Source: JAVZLH01 sp038883475
GTDB lineage: Archaea > Thermoproteota > Bathyarchaeia > Bathyarchaeales > Bathycorpusculaceae
Direction: 5' to 3'
DNA: 64,000 nucleotides
NCBI GenBank assembly: GCA_038883475.1
Contig: JAVZMA010000005.1
Location: forward strand, 15,717 to 79,716
Shown: positions 9,067 through 17,940 of the stretch, in pieces
Layout: each line of letters begins with the position of its first letter
How positions within the stretch are numbered: the stretch's first letter is position 1
Notes under the pieces: generated by a model
Database searches by the model: none
The model's input: the letters and a program-made list of their open reading frames with translations, nothing else
Told to the model about the DNA's origin: nothing
Program-made: the position numbers and the translations under genes

Positions 9067-10059
9067 ATGAATAGGCTTTCACCCGAAAATGTCTGGCAAA
9101 TGAATGAGGCGGAACTGTTAAACCTTTTAAACGAAAACGCTCGCTCTCTGAAAAGCAGAAGGGTTTACTTTTACGCTCCAAGTTTCATGTATTATAGGAC
9201 AAGCTATTACCACTCTTCGCCGACGGATTTTCCAACAATTTCCGTGACTGGCAAAAGCTGCGCTTTAAAATGTAAACATTGCGGCGGCAAGGTTTTAGAA
9301 ACAATGTATCCAGCTGCAACATCTGAAAGGCTTTTTGAACTCTGTAAGCAGCTTAAACGTGAGGGAGCGCTTGGATGCCTAATAAGTGGAGGCTGCTTGC
9401 CAGACGGTTCCGTGCCTCTGAAAAAGTTTGTTGATATTATTGGACGTGTTAAGCGGGAGTTGGGGCTAACAGTTTTTGTTCACACTGGCATAATAGACTT
9501 TGAGACAGCTGTTGCGCTTAAAGAAGCGGGTGTTGACTCCGCGCTTATAGATATAATTGGTTCGGATGAAACTATACGGGAAATCTACAACTTGAACGTG
9601 AATGTTGAGGATTATCGAGGTTCTCTGAAGGCGCTTGACAAGGCACGGATACCGTTTGTGCCGCACGTGATTGTTGGGCTTCACTATGGCAAGTTGAAAG
9701 GCGAATTGAAGGCTTTGGAGATGATAGCTGAAACCAAACCATCCGCCCTAGTCATAATTGCTTTTATGCCTATACACAAGACGGAAATGGCGAAGGTTGA
9801 ACCGCCTAAACCCTTAGACATAGCCCGCGTTCTCTTGGCTGCGCGGTTGATGTTTCCGCAGACTCCGCTGGTTTTGGGTTGTATGCGACCAAAGGGAAAG
9901 CATCGTGTCGAAACAGACATTTTAGCCCTAAAAGCTGGAGCGGACGCCATAGCTTTTCCAGCCGAAGAAGCCATCAAATTTGCAGAAAGTAACCAGTGCA
10001 AAATAGTCTTTTCCTCTTTCTGCTGTTCACAAATCTATTTAGATTTACGTATTGCCTAA
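9067..10059 (+). CDS. lipS2: Biotin-synthase-homologue radical SAM protein, probable LipS2
   Basis: Radical SAM protein of 330 residues with the motif CALKCKHC (Cys 65, 69, 72), SGGCLPDG, HTGIIDFE and, near the end, LGCMRPKGKHRVETD. This order is that of the archaeal uncharacterised biotin synthase homologue family from which LipS2 was described. A Cys pair near the C-terminus (FCCSQ, about 319-320) may help bind a second cluster. LipS2 acts with LipS1 to insert the two sulfurs of lipoic acid on an octanoyl-protein. The start has a strong AAAGGAGGA Shine-Dalgarno. Lipoyl-dependent proteins are not in this window, so the function rests on family similarity and the nearby partner. Confidence 0.6.
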   Translation: MNRLSPENVWQMNEAELLNLLNENARSLKSRRVYFYAPSFMYYRTSYYHSSPTDFPTISVTGKSCALKCKHCGGKVLETMYPAATSERLFELCKQLKREGALGCLISGGCLPDGSVPLKKFVDIIGRVKRELGLTVFVHTGIIDFETAVALKEAGVDSALIDIIGSDETIREIYNLNVNVEDYRGSLKALDKARIPFVPHVIVGLHYGKLKGELKALEMIAETKPSALVIIAFMPIHKTEMAKVEPPKPLDIARVLLAARLMFPQTPLVLGCMRPKGKHRVETDILALKAGADAIAFPAEEAIKFAESNQCKIVFSSFCCSQIYLDLRIA

Positions 10060-10110
10060 TCGAAGTTTTTCGAAGTCGGCTGCAACCTCAACCTTCGCAG
10101 AACGGAATTG

Positions 10111-10743
10111 TTATGGTTTTTCTTTCAGCATTTTTACGCCAAGCACTATTGCCCATGCTGATGCTGCCAGTGCAGAAAGCGTTTCGGGAATAGCCACATT
10201 AGAGCCGAAGCCAACAGTCCATTGGATTATCCAGACGGCTGCTGCGAAGGCTGCAACCAGGAATGTGAACAAGCCCATTTTCGTTTTCACCTTTTTTAGA
10301 AAAGTTGCTGTTAGGACGAGCATGGCTATTGGGAAAAGCATGAAGAACATCACAGAAACATAATAGTGTGTTGGCTTAACGTTTTCTGGAAAGACACCTA
10401 TCAACATAAGCGCCAAAGTGTCTAAAACAAAAAGAAGCGAACCAGCTTTCCCAACCGTGCTTTCGCCTAAATAGGCGTATAAGCCTACAGCGAAAATTGT
10501 GGCTAAGATTCCGCTAACTATCAAGCCGCCATTAAACACTATGGATGTTATGCCTTCAACAACTCCCAAGTCGCTTAGGGCGTTGTCAGTCCAGCTGAAA
10601 GGCGGATAATACGCTATTGCTAGGGCTATGCAAGAAAACGCCACAATTGGAGTTATTATGCCACTTAACGCTGCAACCTTAAACCACAAACTTTTTCCTC
10701 CACTCGTCGCTAACACCCCCTTCCCACTAGTTTTGTTTGCCAC
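10111..10743 (-). CDS. DUF998 family membrane protein
   Basis: 210-residue integral membrane protein with about six hydrophobic helices. The first loop has the DUF998-type signature FSWTDNALSDLGV, and a later one has the conserved short loop FPENVKPTHYYVS. The family has no established function; it is widespread in archaea. It converges with lipS2 and lies just downstream of the DUF763 gene (24-base gap, same strand), so the two may be cotranscribed. Two short Gly/Lys-rich stretches precede the first helix. Confidence 0.8.
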   Translation of the reverse strand: MANKTSGKGVLATSGGKSLWFKVAALSGIITPIVAFSCIALAIAYYPPFSWTDNALSDLGVVEGITSIVFNGGLIVSGILATIFAVGLYAYLGESTVGKAGSLLFVLDTLALMLIGVFPENVKPTHYYVSVMFFMLFPIAMLVLTATFLKKVKTKMGLFTFLVAAFAAAVWIIQWTVGFGSNVAIPETLSALAASAWAIVLGVKMLKEKP

Positions 10744-10766
10744 CAGTTTTATCTCTTTCTTCGCCC

Positions 10767-11903
10767 TTAGACGTTCATGTTGGGCGGAACAAACTGCCTA
10801 AGTCTCTGCAATGAATATAGTTTTTCCTTCTCGCCCACTTTAGCCTCTTTTATCGCTTGCTTTAGCATCTGGATTGATTCGTCCATGGCTTTACGGTTCA
10901 CTGGGTAGGGTACGCCGTCCTTTCCGCCGTAGGCGAAGGAATATTTCACTGGGTCTTTCCAGCTTGGTTTTTCTCCATAAATTAGCTCGGCGATGAGCGC
11001 TAAGCCTCTCACCGTTGCGGGTCCCACGCCTTTGAAGGCTAACAGCTCTTCATAATTGCGCGGTTGAAACTCGTAAGCTTCTTGGAGGGCTTTCCAGTTT
11101 ATGTTCGCCGGCATCGACAACGTGTCTATTGGGTATTCTTTCCATGGCGTTTGGGCAGTTTTCGGCAGCCACTCCTGCAGGGATTTTTGGTAGGCTGGTC
11201 TTATAGAGAGAAGCATTCGCATAACCTTCTTTGTTGGTTCCTTTGCTATATCCACAGAGGCTTTTCTGCAGTTTTCACTTTCCTTAGCCGTCATGTCTAA
11301 AGCAATTTCACGCTTAGCATCGCCAACAATGGCGCTGTGCGGCTCATCCACAAAGTTTTTAACGCCTTCTGAAAGCCAATGATACCGCCTAGCTGTGCGG
11401 TCTTGTGGGCACATGCCTTGCTGGATGACTGCCCATTTTCCGTTTTCAGCCACAAAGAAGGCGTGGTGATAAAGCTGGTAGCCAGCTTGGATTGCGGCGC
11501 TGTCAACTTTGGCGCTCATTTTGCTGGCGTAACGCAAAGCCTCAACGCTATCGCTTGACAAGCCGAACTTTTCGCCGACGCCCTCAATTTCTAAGGGGGC
11601 TTGTCTCGAGATTTTGCCTTTTCCGCCGCAGACAGCAACGCCATGCAATTCTGGAACAACAGCCTGCTTCAAAACGCCAGTCACAACAGTTGTTACGCCT
11701 GAAGAGTGCCAGTCATAACCCAAAACACAGCCTAAAGCCTGAAACCAAAAGGGGTCTGAAAGGCGCTTTAGAAACTCGCCAGAACCATACTCGTCAATAA
11801 TTATTGTGACGATTTCTTTTGCTAGTTTTTGCATACGCACAACTAGCCACTTGGGCGCTTTACCGTAATGAAGCGGAAGCCGCGCAACACCAGTCCTCTG
11901 CAT
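10767..11903 (-). CDS. DUF763 family protein with helix-hairpin-helix
   Basis: About 378 residues from the ATG at 11903, where the protein starts MQRTGVARLPLHYGKAP, the usual beginning of DUF763. An in-frame TTG at 11918 would add five residues. Conserved blocks include DPFWFQALGCVLGYDWHSSGV and, near residue 290, a helix-hairpin-helix (AFKGVGPATVRGLALIAELIYG), which suggests nucleic acid contact. The family occurs in archaea and thermophilic bacteria and has no assigned function. A TATA-like TTTTTATAAAG lies about 65 bases upstream. No neighbour points to a role. Confidence 0.82.
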   Translation of the reverse strand: MQRTGVARLPLHYGKAPKWLVVRMQKLAKEIVTIIIDEYGSGEFLKRLSDPFWFQALGCVLGYDWHSSGVTTVVTGVLKQAVVPELHGVAVCGGKGKISRQAPLEIEGVGEKFGLSSDSVEALRYASKMSAKVDSAAIQAGYQLYHHAFFVAENGKWAVIQQGMCPQDRTARRYHWLSEGVKNFVDEPHSAIVGDAKREIALDMTAKESENCRKASVDIAKEPTKKVMRMLLSIRPAYQKSLQEWLPKTAQTPWKEYPIDTLSMPANINWKALQEAYEFQPRNYEELLAFKGVGPATVRGLALIAELIYGEKPSWKDPVKYSFAYGGKDGVPYPVNRKAMDESIQMLKQAIKEAKVGEKEKLYSLQRLRQFVPPNMNV

Positions 11904-12004
11904 AAACCAGTTGCCCAACCAAACAAAAACTACGCTGTCACACTTATTTTTGCCTTATGTTGCTTTATAAAAAGTAGGGAGGATGAATTGGTTTTATGGC
12001 TGAT

Positions 12005-12424
12005 TCACATTGAATAGCGTACAGAACTTAGTACCAACAACGCATCCAGAAGTTTCTGGAACATTCCAGTCTGCGTTACTCTGCCAATAATTTTTCCGTC
12101 TTCGATGACATATAGACGTCTAACACCCTTCTCAACCATGAGTTCCCACGCCCTTCCAAACGACGCGTCCGGTTCAATCGTTATTAAAGGACTAGACATA
12201 ATTTCTTTTAACTGCACCTTGTTAAGGTCTCTATCTTTAACAACAGCTCTCCTCAGCAGATCCCGCTCTGTAACAACTCCGGATGGCAGGCCTTTATCGC
12301 TAACCACAACAGACCATACTCCATTCTTCAACATTGCTTCTAAAGCCTTTTTAGCGGAGAGGTTTCCATCTAGCGTTATGACGCCTTTTTCCATCACATC
12401 TCGAACTTTTAATGTTAAAGACAT
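12005..12424 (-). CDS. Tandem CBS domain protein
   Basis: 139 residues made of two CBS motifs (residues about 8-65 and 72-130: RDVMEKGVITLDGNLSAKKAL and KEIMSSPLITIEPDASFGRAW). Such stand-alone pairs bind adenine nucleotides or SAM and regulate partner proteins. GVVTERDLLRR is the usual end of the first repeat. The gene lies 84 bases downstream of the CoA operon's last gene on the same strand, so it might sense a nucleotide for that pathway. This is position-based speculation. Confidence 0.88.
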   Translation of the reverse strand: MSLTLKVRDVMEKGVITLDGNLSAKKALEAMLKNGVWSVVVSDKGLPSGVVTERDLLRRAVVKDRDLNKVQLKEIMSSPLITIEPDASFGRAWELMVEKGVRRLYVIEDGKIIGRVTQTGMFQKLLDALLVLSSVRYSM

Positions 12425-12507
12425 TATTGATCTCCCATCGGTGGTTTAGGTCGTTTTGAATATAAAATTTACCTTGGCTATGTTGCTTCCTTCTCTTAAC
12501 TGCTGTG

Positions 12508-12990
12508 CTATGTAGGCTTTTTAATTAGGCGTCCTTCTTTGTCTATTTCGCCTTTGCGGATTCTCGTCGTCGATATAGGCGAGTGATTCTCAGAAGGAAC
12601 CATGTCTATGACAATTATTTCCAGTGGAGGCAATCCACGCTTAACTCTTTCCTCGTTTATTTTTACGGCTGTTTTTTCTGTTTCTCTGCTGACGACCAAC
12701 GCTCCAACACAACCCTTAGACAAAGTCACGCCATACGGGTCATTCAACGGAGTTATTTCAGCTCTTTCTAAAACGCCTTGGCTTCGTAGAAAAGCCTTCA
12801 ACTCCTCAAGCCTCTGCTCGTAGGGTGCGGTTATATGGGGTTTTCGCATGCTTTTGACGAATTCGTCTGAGCATAAGCCTATCAGAACTTTTTCGCCTAC
12901 TTCGAAGGCTTTCATGAGCAGGGCTCTGTGTCCCTTGTGGAGTTCGTCGAATGTTCCCCCGACGGCGGCAACCTTAAACTTAGCCTTCAT
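12508..12990 (-). CDS. coaD: Archaeal phosphopantetheine adenylyltransferase
   Basis: 160-residue nucleotidyltransferase that adenylates 4'-phosphopantetheine to dephospho-CoA. It has the GGTFDELHKGH motif (HxGH-type ATP site) near the N-terminus and ISTTRIRKG near the C-terminus, as in archaeal and eukaryotic PPAT. The open frame extends 38 codons further upstream, but that part overlaps coaBC and does not resemble the family. The ATG at 12990, right before KAKFKVAAVGGTF, is the likely start. It is the last gene of the CoA operon, 37 bases after coaBC. Confidence 0.9.
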   Translation of the reverse strand: MKAKFKVAAVGGTFDELHKGHRALLMKAFEVGEKVLIGLCSDEFVKSMRKPHITAPYEQRLEELKAFLRSQGVLERAEITPLNDPYGVTLSKGCVGALVVSRETEKTAVKINEERVKRGLPPLEIIVIDMVPSENHSPISTTRIRKGEIDKEGRLIKKPT

Positions 12991-13027
12991 CACTCTCACA
13001 TCAACTGTTGTTACGCTTCCTATAAGA

Positions 13028-14281
13028 TTATTTTGGTCGCATCTTCTCAATTGCAACATCCAAAATCTTTTTTGCAACCTCCCGTTTCGGCGCCAAAGGA
13101 ACATGAACAGTCTTCTTATCTCTATCCACTATGAAGACTTCGTTTGTGTCGGAGCCGAAACCAGCGCCTTCCTTACCAACATCATTAACAACAATCAAGT
13201 CAGCGTCAGCCCTCCTAAGCCTTTCATAGGCGCTTTCAATAAGCTCCTTTTCTAATAGGTTGTATTCGGCGCGGAAAGCCACAAGAAAAGTTTTCGGGCT
13301 TAACTTCTTAACAGCGTCAACAATTTTCACTGTTGGCTTAAGCTTCAAATCAAGAGAACGAACTCCATGCGTAGAAACCTTACGCGAAAAAGCTTTAACG
13401 GGCGTCCAGTCCGCAGCCGCTGCAGCAGCCACAACCAAATCATACTTTTGCGCTTTCAACTCGGAAACAACAGCCTCATACATCTGCTCCGTAGTTTCAA
13501 CACGAATCACCTTAGCCCCAAGCGGAGGCGAAACAGTTCCCAAACCATAGACAAGCGTAACTTCGGCTCCGCGGCTTAAAGCTTCCTCAACAACTGCAAC
13601 TCCCATTTTTCCAGAACTCTTGTTTGATATAACTCGAACGGGGTCTATGTGCTCCACTGTTGGACCAGCAGTAACCAGCACTTTTAATCCAGCCAAATCC
13701 TTTTTTGCGGCTAGTTTTCGGATTACAGCATCCACAATCTCGCGTGTCTTGGCGATTTTCGCTTTGCCCTCGCCGATTCTTGGACCCACAAACTCAACAC
13801 CTAAGGCTTTCAATTTTTTAATGTTCTCAATTAGTACGGGGTGGTTGTACATGGATTCGTGCATGGCTGGAACGATTATTATGGGTGTGTTTGAGCCGAA
13901 AGCCGTTGAAACAACAGAAGTTACGGGTGTGTCGTCTATTCCACAAGCGATTTTGCTTATGGTGTTGGCTGTGGCTGGAGCGACAAGAACCAAATCCGCC
14001 CGCGCTTCACGAGTTCCAACTAGGGCTACATGCTCAATTTTGCCCGTTAACTCTGTGACGACAGCGTTTCCAGTTGCCCACTCCATAAGGTGCGGATGAA
14101 TGAGTTTCTGAGCGGCAGGCGACATAACCGCGAAAACTTCAGCCCCATGCCTCATCAACGCCCTAGCAATTTCTGGACACTGAACTGCGGCTACGCTGCC
14201 AGTTATGCATAGGACTATGCGTTTTCCCTTTAGCGTTTCACTTTTTGTTCCCAAAATGTCCTTAGAAGGATGAGACTGCAA
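13028..14281 (-). CDS. coaBC: Bifunctional phosphopantothenoylcysteine decarboxylase / phosphopantothenate--cysteine ligase
   Basis: 417-residue fusion. The N-terminal flavoprotein decarboxylase (CoaC) half has GKRIVLCITGSVAAV, the active-site His in KIEHVAL, and PAMHESMYNHP, the variant of the PxMNxxM loop. The C-terminal ligase (CoaB) half starts near residue 195 with GLKVLVTAGPTVEHIDPVR and has ISNKSSGKMG. Together they convert 4'-phosphopantothenate plus cysteine to 4'-phosphopantetheine with a nucleotide triphosphate. It overlaps the upstream decarboxylase gene by 20 bases, indicating tight cotranscription. Confidence 0.94.
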   Translation of the reverse strand: MQSHPSKDILGTKSETLKGKRIVLCITGSVAAVQCPEIARALMRHGAEVFAVMSPAAQKLIHPHLMEWATGNAVVTELTGKIEHVALVGTREARADLVLVAPATANTISKIACGIDDTPVTSVVSTAFGSNTPIIIVPAMHESMYNHPVLIENIKKLKALGVEFVGPRIGEGKAKIAKTREIVDAVIRKLAAKKDLAGLKVLVTAGPTVEHIDPVRVISNKSSGKMGVAVVEEALSRGAEVTLVYGLGTVSPPLGAKVIRVETTEQMYEAVVSELKAQKYDLVVAAAAAADWTPVKAFSRKVSTHGVRSLDLKLKPTVKIVDAVKKLSPKTFLVAFRAEYNLLEKELIESAYERLRRADADLIVVNDVGKEGAGFGSDTNEVFIVDRDKKTVHVPLAPKREVAKKILDVAIEKMRPK

Positions 14282-15467
14282 GCACTTCTCTCTCCTTACG
14301 CTCTCCTAATTTTTTGGCGACTTGCCTTAAATCTTCTACAAAGCTTTCGATATGCTTCTCGCGGACATGGGGCATAACAACTATTCGAATGTGGCTTGGG
14401 AAAAGCGAAACCGCCCACCCCCTAAGCCTTAACTCGCTGGCTACTTTGCGAATGTCAAAAACATCAGATTTCAAACCAACAACATTCATTGTTGGCTCGG
14501 TAACGATGTCTAAGCCTTCTATGCTCTTGATTTTCTTCACAAGCTTCCGCGTCAAACGTATGCAACGCTTAACAACCCTCTTGTAACCTTCCACACCCAA
14601 ATGCCTAAGCAAAGCCCAAACCGCGATGACGCTGGCGCCTGAACGAGTCCCGACAAGCGTAGCTTGCTCGGTTTCGCCTCCAGCCAAATAAGAAATCTTC
14701 CACGCAATCGTTTTCCTAATAGTTTCGTTGCGGAAAAGTATTCCGCCAGCAGGTATAGGCGCCAAACCCATTTTATGAGGGTCAACAGTGATGGAGCAAA
14801 CTCCAGGCAAGGCGAAGTCAAAGTCTGGAACCTTATAGGAGAGTTCTCTTAAGAAGGGGAGGACGAAGCCGCCGAAAGCCGCGTCAACATGCAGATACAC
14901 GCCGTTTTCTAAAGCAATTTCCGACAACTCTTCTATTGGGTCGACAACCCCTAAGCCTGTTGTTCCGGCAACTCCAACTATGGCTATGGTGTTAGGGTTT
15001 AAGGCTTTTTCAACAGCCTCTACATCAACTTGAAAGTTACTGTTCAACCCAACCTTAATTATCTTTAAGCCCAGCATGTTTGCAGCCTTGTCAAAGGAGC
15101 AATGAGCGGAAACTGGGATTATGACTTCTCCATGCTCCTTTTTAGAAAGCCTCTTAGCAGCCCACAAAGCCAGCGTATTTGCTTCTGTCCCGCCAGTGAC
15201 GATGTGTCCGCAAGCCTCAGGATTCGAGAGCAGCGACCCAATCATCTGCACTGCTTCCCTTTCCAGTTCAGCCACTTCAGGACAAAGCCCAGAGTCGCCA
15301 AGATTCGTATCCAAATAACGTGCATAAACCCTTCTTGCGATTGGATGCGGCGAGGTGCACATGGAACCAACTATTTTTCCAGACTTAAACGCAAAGTCTC
15401 TGCTTAGTCTTGATTCAAGCTCTTTTAGGACGATTTTTTGCGGCAAACCCTTAAATTGCAAGTTCAT
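14262..15467 (-). CDS. mfnA: Tyrosine/aspartate decarboxylase MfnA-type (probable beta-alanine supply)
   Basis: 401-residue PLP-dependent decarboxylase of group II. The PLP lysine is in VDPHKMGLAPIPAGG, with substrate-binding motifs VTGGTEANTLALWAAK and LHVDAAFGGFVLP before it. Archaeal MfnA homologues decarboxylate tyrosine (methanofuran) or aspartate (beta-alanine for CoA). Its place inside a CoA operon, immediately before coaBC and after panB, strongly suggests that the aspartate activity supplies beta-alanine to phosphopantothenate synthetase. Sequence alone cannot separate the two substrates. Confidence 0.88.
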   Translation of the reverse strand: MNLQFKGLPQKIVLKELESRLSRDFAFKSGKIVGSMCTSPHPIARRVYARYLDTNLGDSGLCPEVAELEREAVQMIGSLLSNPEACGHIVTGGTEANTLALWAAKRLSKKEHGEVIIPVSAHCSFDKAANMLGLKIIKVGLNSNFQVDVEAVEKALNPNTIAIVGVAGTTGLGVVDPIEELSEIALENGVYLHVDAAFGGFVLPFLRELSYKVPDFDFALPGVCSITVDPHKMGLAPIPAGGILFRNETIRKTIAWKISYLAGGETEQATLVGTRSGASVIAVWALLRHLGVEGYKRVVKRCIRLTRKLVKKIKSIEGLDIVTEPTMNVVGLKSDVFDIRKVASELRLRGWAVSLFPSHIRIVVMPHVREKHIESFVEDLRQVAKKLGERKEREVLAVSSF

Positions 15468-15483
15468 AACGCTTCAATCCTCC

Positions 15484-16254
15484 TTAATGGTATGTGTGTT
15501 CATCAGCTGGGTATACACCCTTTGAAACCTCCTCAGCGAACTTGGCTACAGCATTCTTTATTACAGTGTAAAGTTCCGCGTAACGCTTAACAAACTTAGG
15601 TTTAAAACTTAAATCCATTCCTAACATGTCGTTTATAACTAAAACTTGTCCATCACAGTATTTTCCCGCTCCAATCCCTATCGTTGGCGCTTTTACCGCT
15701 TCGGTTATTCTTTTTGCTAGGCTTTCTGGTATGCATTCAAGCACTATGGAGAAGACGCCCAGCCTGTCCAGCTCCAAAGCGTCTCTGAAAATTTGTTCAG
15801 CTTCCTCTGGCGTTTTTCCTTTAACTTTGTATGTGTCGGCGGTTTGGGGCAGCATGCCTAAGTGTCCTTGAACTGGTATTCCAGAGTTTAAAAGCGCCTT
15901 TACAACCTCTGGCTTGTTGCCTTCGATTTTTACGGCATGTGCTCCTGCTTCAATGAATTTTTTGGCGTTTGTCAGTGCCTCTTCTGGCGTGTTGTATGTG
16001 TTTATTGGCATGTCTCCGATTATGGGTGTTTTTTTGGCGCCTCTTGCCACGGCTTTTGTGTGGTATATCATGTCCGCCATTGTCACGCTTTTTGTGTCGC
16101 TGTACCCTTGGACGACCATGCCTAGGCTGTCGCCTACTAGGATTAGGTCGATGCCAACCTCATCAAGTATTTTCGCTGTTTGGTAGTCGTAGGCTGTCAG
16201 CATGACGATTTTTTCTTTTCCCTTCTTCTGCCTAATTCTTTCTTGGAAGTCCAT
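15484..16254 (-). CDS. panB: 3-methyl-2-oxobutanoate hydroxymethyltransferase (ketopantoate synthase)
   Basis: 256 residues. It transfers a hydroxymethyl group from methylene-tetrahydrofolate or tetrahydropterin to 2-ketoisovalerate, giving ketopantoate. Family signatures are ILVGDSLGMVVQGYSDTKSVTMADM at the metal/ketoacid site (Asp, Glu ligands), HAVKIEGN, and PTIGIGAGKYCDGQVLVINDMLG. Length is normal. It overlaps the 3' end of panE by 23 bases and precedes the decarboxylase gene by 16 bases in the operon. Confidence 0.95.
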   Translation of the reverse strand: MDFQERIRQKKGKEKIVMLTAYDYQTAKILDEVGIDLILVGDSLGMVVQGYSDTKSVTMADMIYHTKAVARGAKKTPIIGDMPINTYNTPEEALTNAKKFIEAGAHAVKIEGNKPEVVKALLNSGIPVQGHLGMLPQTADTYKVKGKTPEEAEQIFRDALELDRLGVFSIVLECIPESLAKRITEAVKAPTIGIGAGKYCDGQVLVINDMLGMDLSFKPKFVKRYAELYTVIKNAVAKFAEEVSKGVYPADEHTYH

Positions 16255-17143
16255 TATGTTTTTCCTCCATAAATTTTATTAAACCAACAATAGTTTCATT
16301 CACGGGCGTGGGGATGCCATGTTTCTTTCCAAGTTCAACGATTTTGCCGTTGAGAAAATCGATTTCTGTTTTTTCTCCCTTCAAAATGTCTTGGCACATG
16401 GATGAAAAATTCGCGTATTTGACTATTTTCTTGTCAATTTCCTCTTCTAAATTGTTTGGAAGACTTATTCCCTCAGCTTTGGCAACTTGAACACATTCTT
16501 TAACGATTGCATGCCTAACAATCTTCAGGGTTTCTGAGACTATTTCATAATTTTTAACGCGGAAGAAGGCGGTAAGCGGGTTGATAACGCAGTTGGTTAT
16601 CAGTTTACACCAAATCTCCCTTGCAATGTCCCCGGATAGGCGGGTTTTCAAACCGCACTCATTAAAGACTTTCGCTATGCTTTCCGCAACTTCACCATGC
16701 TCAATGACAGTTTCGCTGTTCCAGAATTTTATCTTGCCGGGTTCGAAAAATTCTGCTGCCATCATGGTTACGCCCCTTAAAACTTTGGCTTTTCCATCCA
16801 CTATTTTGTTGACGACTTCCTCGTTTCCAAGTCCATTCTGCATGATGAGGATAACTGTGTCTTTCCTTAGGAGTTTCTTTATGCCTTTCACGGCGTCTGC
16901 TGTTTCATGAGCCTTCGTCGCCAAAATTATAAGCGCGTTAGGTGGTATTTCATGGATTTGTGTATCAGCCTTTAAATTGAAAACTTCGTTTATGTCTCCA
17001 GAAACCGAAAGCCCCCTCGAGTTTATCGCGTCAACGTGGGCTTTTCTGCCGATTAGCCTTACATCGTTTTTCTTGGAAAGCAATGCTCCAAAGATGCTTC
17101 CGATGGCGCCGGCGCCTAAAACAAAGATTCTGTTGAAACTCAA
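16232..17143 (-). CDS. panE: Ketopantoate reductase
   Basis: 303 residues. It reduces ketopantoate to pantoate with NAD(P)H. The Rossmann loop is VLGAGAIGSIFGALL at the start, followed by the conserved TKAHETADAV region, QNGLGNEE, and the catalytic Lys region EIWCKLITNCVINPLTA. It overlaps pps by an ATGA. Placing panE next to panB and pantoate kinase covers the whole route from ketoisovalerate to phosphopantoate in one operon. Confidence 0.93.
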   Translation of the reverse strand: MSFNRIFVLGAGAIGSIFGALLSKKNDVRLIGRKAHVDAINSRGLSVSGDINEVFNLKADTQIHEIPPNALIILATKAHETADAVKGIKKLLRKDTVILIMQNGLGNEEVVNKIVDGKAKVLRGVTMMAAEFFEPGKIKFWNSETVIEHGEVAESIAKVFNECGLKTRLSGDIAREIWCKLITNCVINPLTAFFRVKNYEIVSETLKIVRHAIVKECVQVAKAEGISLPNNLEEEIDKKIVKYANFSSMCQDILKGEKTEIDFLNGKIVELGKKHGIPTPVNETIVGLIKFMEEKHNGLPRKN

Positions 17144-17940
17144 AGCTTTTCAGCCTCCACAGTTAATGGCTCGCCTTTTTCCGTGGCTTCCAAAAGCCTA
17201 TTTTTGATTAGGTTTATGGATTCAGCCAAATTCTGTTTATTATCGAAGTTGCGGAGGATTTCGCGGCACTTCGCATTTCCTTGCGCTTTCAGTTTTTCTG
17301 CTGTTTCCACAAGTTTTGGCATTGCTCTAACAACATTGTCAACTATGGTGATTGTGGCTTTCTGAGCTGTGCGTGAAAGAGGGTTCAAATCCACTGCTAT
17401 TACCTTTTTGCCCATTTTAACCAGGGCTTCTGTTCTGTCACCGTCTTCTAGAGGCACGAGAACAACATCCGCGACAAGTATGCCTCTAGGGTCTACACGT
17501 CTCCTTTCGCTTCCAAGCTCTGGAATCCGTGCAGAAGCGTTTTCGCCTACGCCTAAAACTTCTTTTGCGCCAGCCTTTTCCAACAGTTTTTTTATTGCCA
17601 ACTCTCTTTTGGGTGTTCTGTAAAATAGGTTTACTTCGATTTTTGCGTTTACGACTTCGGAGAGTTTCACTATTTCTTTGGCTGTTAGGGCGGCGGTGTT
17701 TCCATTAACGGATATGACTGGTTTTTTGGCTGTTAGCAGCAATGCTGCGGCTGCTTCTATGGCTTTTAGGGCTGGGGTTGTTGTTTTTTCGCCTAACAAA
17801 TAGTCGAAGGCTTCTCCTCTGCCGTGGGCTATTAAGCCCGCAGAGGCCACAACCCCCTCATTGTAATGTTCTATTAGTTTTTCTCGTATTCTAAGGGACT
17901 CCGCCCTCGGATGGTCTTTGGGAATATTAATGCTTGTCAT
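17140..17940 (-). CDS. pps: 4-phosphopantoate--beta-alanine ligase (phosphopantothenate synthetase)
   Basis: 266 residues. It ligates phosphopantoate and beta-alanine using ATP to form 4'-phosphopantothenate; this is the archaeal replacement of bacterial PanC/CoaA. Signatures: IPKDHPRAESLRIREKL at the N-terminus, GLIAHGRGEAFDYLLGE, VISVNGNTAAL, and VPLEDGDRTEALVKMGK. It overlaps the pantoate kinase stop by four bases (ATGA) and panE start likewise, so the three are translationally coupled. Confidence 0.93.
   Translation of the reverse strand: MTSINIPKDHPRAESLRIREKLIEHYNEGVVASAGLIAHGRGEAFDYLLGEKTTTPALKAIEAAAALLLTAKKPVISVNGNTAALTAKEIVKLSEVVNAKIEVNLFYRTPKRELAIKKLLEKAGAKEVLGVGENASARIPELGSERRRVDPRGILVADVVLVPLEDGDRTEALVKMGKKVIAVDLNPLSRTAQKATITIVDNVVRAMPKLVETAEKLKAQGNAKCREILRNFDNKQNLAESINLIKNRLLEATEKGEPLTVEAEKL

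Noticed and set aside
12991..13104. 38-codon N-terminal extension of coaD
   Set aside because: Overlaps the 3' end of coaBC and does not match the family; the ATG at 12990 starts right before the conserved region.
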